Translations under genes and position numbers: made by a program | From: CAYNNP01 sp964398215 | GTDB taxonomy: Bacteria > Planctomycetota > Planctomycetia > Pirellulales > Pirellulaceae | NCBI GenBank assembly: GCA_964398215.1 | Contig: CAYNNP010000112.1 | Coordinates: 1-20,743, forward strand | Direction of reading: 5' to 3' | Length of the DNA: 20,743 nt | Shown here: positions 15,691-20,743 of the stretch, piece after piece | How positions within the stretch are numbered: the first letter of the stretch is position 1 | How the letters are laid out: each line of letters begins with the position of its first letter | Notes under the pieces: model-generated | Told to the model about the DNA's origin: nothing | What the model saw: the letters and a program-made list of their open reading frames with translations, nothing else | Databases searched by the model: none

Positions 15691-16943
15691 GCCAATTCGC
15701 CTCCGATATTGTTGGCCAACCGACCACTAGGTGCGACTTGGCCTGCGCTATCGCGCGAACTTACGGTAGCAGGCTTGGCGACAGATGCGACACCGAATGC
15801 TTCGATGTCGTCAACAAGTTCTCGGATTGCGCTGGCCGCTTTGTTCCATCGCATTGAAATGGAACTCGTGATGAACGGTTTTCCAGTGTTTGCAGCCAAT
15901 ATGATTTTGCGATCATACGGAATCACATAGTCGGCTTCGCGCCCAAGGTATCGGGCAACTTCCTCTTTCGACGGCCCACCAGCGCGAGTCGAATACCGAT
16001 TCATCAAAACTCGTTGACGCGTAGTAGGAAATTCGACATCGTCTAGCAAGTCAAAAAAACCACGCACGGTTTGTAATGTAGGTACTACATTCTCGACCAC
16101 AATGACAGCTTGATCACTCAAGTCAAGGATCGCCATGATGGTTCGATCGAACAACGGAAACGTGTCGATGATGACAAAGTCGTAGGTGCGACGCGCGAGC
16201 AACAGAACCCGTGAGATGAACGCATCGTCGATCTCGGCTGCATCAATTGCATTCAGCGGGGCCGCCAGAAGGTGCAATCCCGATTCGTGAATGGTCATCA
16301 ATTGAGCAAGCAGTTGTTCGTCCAATCGTTCGCGTTGTTGCCAAGCGTCCACCACCGTCATCGAGGGACGTAAATTCAATTGGGTCGCGCAAACGCCCAT
16401 TTGCAACGAACCGTCGATCAAAGCAACGCGATCGGGATGCCGTGTCGCTAATTCAACCGCGACGTTTACCGCAGAGGTGCTCTTGCCGACGCCGCCTTTG
16501 TTACTGATGAAGCTGACCATTCGGCCCAAAGCACTATGTTGCTTTCGCCGCGGTGACAAACGCTGCTGCAGGACTTGAGCCAAGTCGCTACTGGCAACGG
16601 GCCGGCGCACAAAGTCTTCTACGCCTAAACGCAGAGCACGCATCATCGTTGTGCTTTCGTTCATCGAACCAGGCAAGCGATCCGCATTGTAGACACCGAT
16701 AATGCTCGCTTCGGGAACAGCGGCAATCGCTTCATCCACCAAAGCCCGCAAGGTCTCGAAGTCTTCTCCGATTTCCAGCATCACGACCGCTGGTTGAAAG
16801 TCATTGGCGGCTGCTACCGTGTCCCGCAGTTCGCTGGTGAAATGCAACACAGGACGAAACTGCGACAGCTTCCCAACAGCTTGGCGAATCTCGTCATCCA
16901 GCCCATCGTCAGTTCGGTGAATCAAGATCTGTGGATTGCTCAT
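15687..16943 (-). CDS. tadZ: Tad pilus localisation ATPase TadZ/CpaE
   Basis: This 418-residue protein combines an atypical receiver-like N-terminal domain (about residues 1-130, with PAVVMLEIGED and LRLGVEDFVRRPV) and a ParA/MinD-type ATPase domain (about 141-390). The deviant Walker A is intact (NKGGVGKST, 148-156), as are the A' Asp (ALIDG, 174-178) and the switch II Asp (IIDTFP, 258-263). TadZ places the pilus machine at its cellular site. The C-terminal about 35 residues are Ser/Ala-rich and probably disordered. The ATG overlaps the cpaB stop as ATGA (16940-16943), with GGAG 6 bases upstream, and it in turn overlaps tadA. Confidence 0.94.
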   Translation of the reverse strand: MSNPQILIHRTDDGLDDEIRQAVGKLSQFRPVLHFTSELRDTVAAANDFQPAVVMLEIGEDFETLRALVDEAIAAVPEASIIGVYNADRLPGSMNESTTMMRALRLGVEDFVRRPVASSDLAQVLQQRLSPRRKQHSALGRMVSFISNKGGVGKSTSAVNVAVELATRHPDRVALIDGSLQMGVCATQLNLRPSMTVVDAWQQRERLDEQLLAQLMTIHESGLHLLAAPLNAIDAAEIDDAFISRVLLLARRTYDFVIIDTFPLFDRTIMAILDLSDQAVIVVENVVPTLQTVRGFFDLLDDVEFPTTRQRVLMNRYSTRAGGPSKEEVARYLGREADYVIPYDRKIILAANTGKPFITSSISMRWNKAASAIRELVDDIEAFGVASVAKPATVSSRDSAGQVAPSGRLANNIGGELA

Positions 16944-18835
16944 CGTGTTCTCCGATAGGCAGTCGCTTTCCGTTTGCCGCCGATCAATGTTTCCGTGATC
17001 GAGATCTCTTGCAACGGGCTTGGGTCAGAAACCAACCCAGTAGGCACCTTCTGAGCACTAACCGATGTTGGGCCGGGAGCAGGCATCTCTTGGGCGGCGC
17101 CAATTGTTGTTCGAGCGACACAAAATACCGGCGTGTCGACAGCCAGCGCCTTCGCCAACGCAGTGACCTCGCCAGGGCGCACCGCTAGCACCACGCTGTC
17201 TTCGTTTTTTTGCAAGACGATTGCGTCAGCCGCCAAGACTTGATTGACAGCACGCGATTGCAAATCACTCTGCAACCCAGGTGAAATCTGAACGCCGGAC
17301 AACGCGGACTTCACATCAAAGCTAGATGAAGCAAGCAGGTCACAGTGATCGCCACGGGCCAATTCGGCTGCTCCGTTGATCTTTGCTGCGTCGACAGTCA
17401 GGCCCATGCGGTCATTAGGAATCGCAGCTGAAAATCCAGGCTTTGAACCGGGGGGAAGCAAATCTTGTTCGGTTAACTTTCTGCCAGCGAAAAGGTCACG
17501 ACGTGCGACTCGCCCAAGCCAAGCGGAGTTGCCACCGTTGACCAATGCGTCCGGCTTTAACAATTCGTAAGCTTTCAAGTCCATCGTTAGGCTACCCGGT
17601 GCAAGCAATGACGTTTCAGCCACCAATGTTCCGGCTGGCAAATCGCTTGCGACAACACGACCCAAGAGTGTCGATCGTACTCCTTCAACCAAATCGCTGG
17701 CCGAGAGTCGCTGATAGGCTGTCACGTCTTTGATCAAACTGCCGGGTGGCAAAAAATCGCTCTCGCTAAAAATGTATCCTGGTTCAATTTGCCGACGAAC
17801 AACTCGGCCAATCAAAGCTTCGGGTCGTGAGATCCAATCTTCTTGAACATCATCGGGCTGAAAGAAATATTGTCGCAACTGGCCAGTCGCTGGCTCGGAC
17901 AGATCGCTTGCTTTGATCGCTGTAAAAGCATCCACTGCAATAGCCGTTGCTGGTAACGCAATCCGACCTCGCAAGATGTTCGCATCAGCGGTGCCGTCTG
18001 TTTCTTGCCCGCTCCGTGTCACCATGTGAATGTCGGTTTCGCTACCCAACGCCCGGGTCAATGGAACGGCTTCGGCTGGATCGATCGCGATAGCCACTCG
18101 TTCATCTTTTTCGTTCGACGTGACCCGACCACGTGCATCGGTTGTGGCGAGTTCAAGTCCCCCTTGAGTCGTCATCCGACCGCTTGTTGTCAGCGCGATC
18201 ATTTCGGCATTTTGCACCAAAATCCGTACGCCGTTTACTGGGATCGGTTTGCCACCACGAGCTTTGATGCCGCCCATCAACAGGCCGAATTCTGGCGAGG
18301 CTTCTTTGGATTCTTCAGGAAGGCTGGCCAGTAGGTCGAAGCGATCACCAGACTTCAGGAAACGCATCCCGGGAATCTTCTCGGCGTCCAAAAAGAAGCC
18401 CTGTTTACCGGCTGGCACTCCGCCAGCGATTCCGCTGCGGCTTCCTTCCGGCAGAAAGTCTTTTTTGCTAAACACGAAATCAGCGCGTTTGTCGCGTGCC
18501 ATGACGCGACCAATGATTTGGTCCGTGCTTCGAATCCACTCTGGGTGGTCTTCGACCTGTTTTTTAGGCAGCCAAAAGTAGCTTTCGTCGCCCTGCGTCA
18601 AGTCGAAAACGTCTTCGCGTGTAACAACTTCGTACGCGTTTAGGTTGACCAGCGATTTTGGGATCGCGATTCTGCCCTCGCGTGAAGGCCTGCTGTCAGC
18701 AAGCGGGGCTGCGGGGTTTAGCCACCCCGCGGCGCGAACGACACCGTAAGTCAGTGCGATTGCTGCGCCGACAACACCTAGAACAATCAGGTATCCAGGA
18801 ACTGTTCGTCGAGATTGCCTTCTTCGATTGGCCAT
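16940..18835 (-). CDS. cpaB: Enlarged CpaB/RcpC pilus assembly protein with four SAF-like repeats
   Basis: This 631-residue protein is a CpaB/RcpC-type periplasmic component, but about twice the usual length. After a basic start and one membrane helix (about 13-35) it contains four SAF-like modules, each ending in the same pattern (GRV, then about 11 residues, then a D/SxLxPGS motif) at about residues 109-132, 343-366, 392-415 and 441-464. The CpaB core (GFFLDAEKI ... SGDRFDLLASL, 146-171, then VAIAIDPAEAVPLTRALG, 247-264) recurs later (GLTVDAAKI ... RGDHCDLLAS, 478-502, then VVLAVRPGEVTALAKALA, 548-565), so the whole module is duplicated and the SAF part of the second copy is tripled. The SAF fold binds carbohydrate-like ligands in related proteins. 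It is preceded by a hairpin that separates it from flp. Confidence 0.9.
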   Translation of the reverse strand: MANRRRQSRRTVPGYLIVLGVVGAAIALTYGVVRAAGWLNPAAPLADSRPSREGRIAIPKSLVNLNAYEVVTREDVFDLTQGDESYFWLPKKQVEDHPEWIRSTDQIIGRVMARDKRADFVFSKKDFLPEGSRSGIAGGVPAGKQGFFLDAEKIPGMRFLKSGDRFDLLASLPEESKEASPEFGLLMGGIKARGGKPIPVNGVRILVQNAEMIALTTSGRMTTQGGLELATTDARGRVTSNEKDERVAIAIDPAEAVPLTRALGSETDIHMVTRSGQETDGTADANILRGRIALPATAIAVDAFTAIKASDLSEPATGQLRQYFFQPDDVQEDWISRPEALIGRVVRRQIEPGYIFSESDFLPPGSLIKDVTAYQRLSASDLVEGVRSTLLGRVVASDLPAGTLVAETSLLAPGSLTMDLKAYELLKPDALVNGGNSAWLGRVARRDLFAGRKLTEQDLLPPGSKPGFSAAIPNDRMGLTVDAAKINGAAELARGDHCDLLASSSFDVKSALSGVQISPGLQSDLQSRAVNQVLAADAIVLQKNEDSVVLAVRPGEVTALAKALAVDTPVFCVARTTIGAAQEMPAPGPTSVSAQKVPTGLVSDPSPLQEISITETLIGGKRKATAYRRTR

Positions 18836-18906
18836 GAGTCTCTTTTTTGCTGAGCGATTCCGGGTCCCTCCAGGGTATCAATCAAATAAATTTTGGTGTT
18901 ACGCGT

Positions 18907-18934
18907 GCAGGGCTGGTCGTGAAACCAGCCCTGC
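18907..18934 (-). ncRNA. Strong hairpin between flp and cpaB (attenuator or processing site)
   Basis: GCAGGGCTGGT (18907-18917) and ACCAGCCCTGC (18924-18934) are perfectly complementary over 11 bp around a 6-base loop. It lies 31 bases after the flp stop codon and about 70 bases before cpaB. On the minus strand the stem is followed by ACGCGTAACACC, with no T-run, so it is not a textbook terminator. A role in stabilising the abundant pilin mRNA or reducing read-through into cpaB is inferred. Confidence 0.6.
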
Positions 18935-18964
18935 GAAGATTGCGCAAACAATGGTTGTTGTCGA

Positions 18965-19321
18965 TCAGTCGGCAACGAACGCGTCGCCAGAAGCAACGCC
19001 GCCAGCAACAACAACGTTATTTTCTAGTTCGCCATCGCCATCTGCGTTACCAGTGATGTCGGCCCAGCTAACTGAGCCAGTTCCAGCGAGAGCGCCACTA
19101 GCGTCGGTGGTTTCTGCGAATGAGCCGGTAGCGACCGCAAGGTTGTCTTCCGCGTGTGCACCAGGCAGCATGCCAGCACCGATTGCGTATTGGTCAGCAA
19201 CTTTGTGTCCGAATACAGACACGGCAACCAATGAAATCATGGCAACAGCGGCAACGATGATGATGTATTCGACCAAGCCTTGGCCGCGACGGTTTTTTCG
19301 AGGAGCAATTCTCTTCAACAT
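18965..19321 (-). CDS. flp: Flp-type pilin (long form)
   Basis: This 118-residue protein is the major Flp prepilin. A basic leader (MLKRIAPRKNRRG) ends at Gly13, the expected cleavage point, followed by QGLVEY with Glu18 and Tyr19, which is the G/xxxxEY motif of Flp pilins, and a hydrophobic helix (IIIVAAVAMISLVAVSVFG). Typical Flp pilins are about 50-80 residues; this one adds a C-terminal region of about 75 residues rich in Ala, Gly, Asp and Thr with no Lys. ATG 19321 has GGAG 6 bases upstream; a TTG four codons earlier was rejected. It is the first gene of the tad locus and is followed by a hairpin. The prepilin peptidase that should process it is not in the window. Confidence 0.93.
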   Translation of the reverse strand: MLKRIAPRKNRRGQGLVEYIIIVAAVAMISLVAVSVFGHKVADQYAIGAGMLPGAHAEDNLAVATGSFAETTDASGALAGTGSVSWADITGNADGDGELENNVVVAGGVASGDAFVAD

Positions 19322-19720
19322 GGTTTTCTCCAATTTGGAAAAGGTAAATTAAGTAAACGTAAAACGTATTGTCGCCTGACCAATACACCACGCAACAGCG
19401 ACAACAAAAACCGCGCAGTGTCAAAAGTAACCAGCAGGTGACGGGCTGAGTTGACCAAGTTCGGCCAGCGCACTCGCTTCGTACTCTCGAAGTTGTATTA
19501 CTTGTGTTTGTTGATGAAGCGATCGCTATGGGCATGATGCCAGGGCATATCAACTTCATCGATTCAAACTAAAACGGAGCCCACCGTGGCGGAACAGCCG
19601 ATCAGGGTTTGGTCGGACCATTGACCAACCGAACCGCACACGGCGGGACAGTTTGGATCATCAGTCCTTCAGGAATAGCGCCAGAACATGGGCGCTAAAA
19701 CCGCTTAAATTCACAGGGGC
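19322..19720 (-). promoter_or_regulatory. Gene-free upstream region of flp
   Basis: These 399 bases lie between the His/Cys-rich gene and flp and must contain the tad locus promoter. A minus-strand TTGACA occurs at 19424-19419, about 98 bases before the flp ATG, but the -10 at the usual spacing is poor. An AT-rich stretch (TTTACTTAATTTACC) lies just before the ribosome site. A GATGAAG/CTTCATC inverted pair (about 19513-19559) flanks GCGATCGC. A hairpin at 19676-19697 lies near the far end. Frames crossing the region show no recognisable protein. Confidence 0.45.
19676..19697 (-). terminator. Hairpin after the right-hand His/Cys-rich gene
   Basis: TAGCGCC (19676-19682) pairs with GGCGCTA (19691-19697) across an 8-base loop, 24 bases past the stop codon of the gene at 19721. 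The following minus-strand bases are TTCCTG, a weak T-run. It is a plausible terminator separating this gene from flp. Confidence 0.38.
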
Positions 19721-20104
19721 TTACGCGCAAACAGGCGGGCCACGCGGCTGTGGAATCGAACAAAAAGTCGATTTAAGAATAAGAATGGCTGGAATCTGGG
19801 ACAAATCCACACAGATTTCCGAGCTCAAATTGGCTTCTACTTGCCAAGTAACTCCGGTGGGAGCAACCAAAGATTGGCAGATCACACAGGTTTCTGAATC
19901 ATGATGTTCGCTGTGCGGAACTGCGGGTGATTCATCTGAATCATCCACTGCATCGTGGGCACAGCAACAGCTGGTTTCCGCGACCACATTTGTGGCTTGG
20001 TGTGTTTCGTGATCACAACCAGATAGGTGCAACCATGCCGGAACGTGGCCAAAAGAGGCCAAGCCGCATAGCAAGCATATCAGGAGTGATCTAACGGAAA
20101 TCAT
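19721..20104 (-). CDS. Exported His/Cys-rich small protein, DUF2946-like (paralogue)
   Basis: This 127-residue protein begins with a signal-peptide-like segment (MISVRSLLICLLCGLASFG) and continues through HLSGCDHETH, a CCCAHD cluster, HSEHHDSETCVICQSLVA and a C-terminal QPRGPPVCA. It parallels the protein at 5177-5614 feature by feature: hydrophobic start, W before the first His cluster, CC cluster, HDS-x-x-C-x-x-CQS, and the RGPP end. That makes the two clear paralogues. Probable periplasmic or membrane-anchored metal-binding protein, with the DUF2946-like label again by recognition only. ATG 20104 has no obvious Shine-Dalgarno site. It stands alone between the right-end repeats and flp, with a hairpin after it. 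Confidence 0.8.
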   Translation of the reverse strand: MISVRSLLICLLCGLASFGHVPAWLHLSGCDHETHQATNVVAETSCCCAHDAVDDSDESPAVPHSEHHDSETCVICQSLVAPTGVTWQVEANLSSEICVDLSQIPAILILKSTFCSIPQPRGPPVCA

Positions 20105-20438
20105 GAACGGTTTTTAAATCTAATCCAGTTGCGTCGGAAACATAAAACGTGACGCCTGAGCTTACACAATGTCTACATCATATTGACAAGTCAAGTGAAT
20201 CGCCGGTCTTTACGAATAAAACTGGCGAATGTTCACGGAAATTTTCATTTACAAAACACTAGTCTGCCCCAAGCTTCCTAAAGTCCGCTCAGCAGGACAC
20301 TTTGACGCAAGTTTGCGGTGGTTTGTTTCGCAAAAAGGCCGGAGAGGCTGTGAGTTTTTGTTTTGCGAGCGGCGAAGTTGGCAAAACGCGTTGCGAAAGT
20401 TGTCAACCTGACGAGTCAGTTTTGGAGTTCCGCTTTTC
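20105..20438. other. Gene-free stretch upstream of the right-hand His/Cys-rich gene
   Basis: No gene is supported here. On the minus strand TTGTCA, a 17-base spacer and TGTAAG (about 20160-20190) form a possible promoter for the gene at 20104. The part around 20290-20400 is G- and T-rich with short open frames on both strands that lack ribosome sites and recognisable domains. Confidence 0.4.
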
Positions 20439-20475
20439 TGGTAACCCGAAGCGTGAGTTTTGGAGTTGCGCTTTT
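20418..20475. repeat. Imperfect direct repeat, two 20-base copies
   Basis: AGTTTTGGAGTTCCGCTTTT (20418-20437) recurs at 20456-20475 with one change (C to G). The copies are 38 bases apart. A third, inverted copy of the core lies at 20633-20645. Confidence 0.75.
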
Positions 20476-20704
20476 TGATGTGGTGTTTGGTTGTAGGCCG
20501 GACCAAGGACGCAATGCCGGAACAGCGCAAACGCCTTCATTGTGTCGCAGAGATTGCGCTATCAACGACGTTTCTACTTGCGTCCGAAGTTCCGGCAATG
20601 CAGCGTTTGCTCGGTCCGGCCTACACGAAGAACGCAACTCCAAAAAGCGTGAGCGAGGGACAATCGATCTTGGCGCGGTCCCTCGCTTACGCGTCGGGTT
20701 ACCA
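20439..20704. repeat. Nested four-arm inverted repeat of about 266 bp
   Basis: Four successive arms pair symmetrically: 20439-20456 with 20687-20704 (16 of 18), 20458-20470 with 20633-20645 (13 of 13), 20492-20504 with 20613-20625 (13 of 13, TGTAGGCCGGACC), and 20511-20523 with 20589-20601 (12 of 13). The centre (20524-20588) is unpaired. The right outer part reads GGTAACCCGACGCGTAAGCG on the minus strand, a sequence I associate with dispersed palindromic repeats of planctomycete genomes. No transposase is present. Confidence 0.75.
20647..20692. repeat. REP-like palindrome within the right-end repeat
   Basis: GCGTGAGCGAGGGAC (20647-20661) pairs with GTCCCTCGCTTACGC (20678-20692), 14 Watson-Crick pairs and one G-T, around a 16-base loop. 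It sits inside the right half of the larger inverted repeat and has no counterpart hairpin in the left half. Confidence 0.7.
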
Positions 20705-20743
20705 AAATCATCAGAATCAAAAGGCCGGGCCATCAACAGATCC

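Noticed and set aside
19500..19560. GATGAAG...CTTCATC pair with GCGATCGC inside
   Set aside because: Arms are short and widely spaced; no basis for calling a regulatory site or attachment site.
20229..20411. 60-codon plus-strand frame
   Set aside because: No ribosome site, no domain, and it lies in the G/T-rich gene-free stretch.
20416..20736. 106-codon minus-strand frame beginning MMARPFDSDDFGNPTRKRG
   Set aside because: It is a translation of the dispersed palindromic repeat, not a protein; the NPTRKRG string is the repeat read in frame.

Overview
The window looks like chromosomal DNA of a planctomycete, most likely a Rhodopirellula-like member of the Pirellulaceae. This rests on moderate GC content, the style of the secretin and tad proteins, and the right-hand repeat, whose reverse-strand reading contains the 'NPTRKRG' string common in such genomes. 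The assignment is from recognition, not from a search. All genes but one lie on the minus strand, so the reading order runs from right to left.

Right end to 19721: a nested inverted repeat (about 20439-20704), a gene-free stretch, then a small exported His/Cys-rich protein (19721-20104). Positions 19321 to 5899 hold a nearly complete tad/Flp (type IVc) pilus locus. In transcription order it encodes Flp prepilin, CpaB/RcpC, TadZ/CpaE, TadA ATPase, TadB, a 44-codon ORF, TadC, a DUF192 protein, a TadE-like and a TadG-like pseudopilin; then a second block encodes the secretin CpaC/RcpA, a CpaD-like lipoprotein and a TadD-like TPR lipoprotein. Most junctions are ATGA, GTGA or TGATG overlaps, which implies translational coupling. 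The two blocks are separated by the only plus-strand gene, an exported His-rich coiled-coil protein (9309-9836). A strong hairpin lies between the pilin gene and cpaB. No prepilin peptidase (TadV/CpaA) is present here.

Left end: a second small His/Cys-rich exported protein (5177-5614) that is a clear paralogue of the right-end one. It is followed by a four-gene overlapping cluster (4964 to beyond 1): DUF58 protein, transglutaminase-like membrane protein, MoxR AAA+ ATPase, and a His-rich lipoprotein cut by the window edge. The transglutaminase-like protein lacks the catalytic cysteine.

How the genes fit together: TadA powers TadB/TadC to assemble Flp pilin; TadZ places the machine; CpaB, CpaC, the CpaD-like lipoprotein and TadD form the periplasmic and outer-membrane part; TadE and TadG are minor pseudopilins. 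The most unusual points are the enlarged CpaB with four SAF-like repeats, the four His-rich exported proteins in and around the pilus locus, the long Flp pilin, the uncharacterised 44-codon ORF between tadB and tadC, and the Cys-less transglutaminase-like protein.
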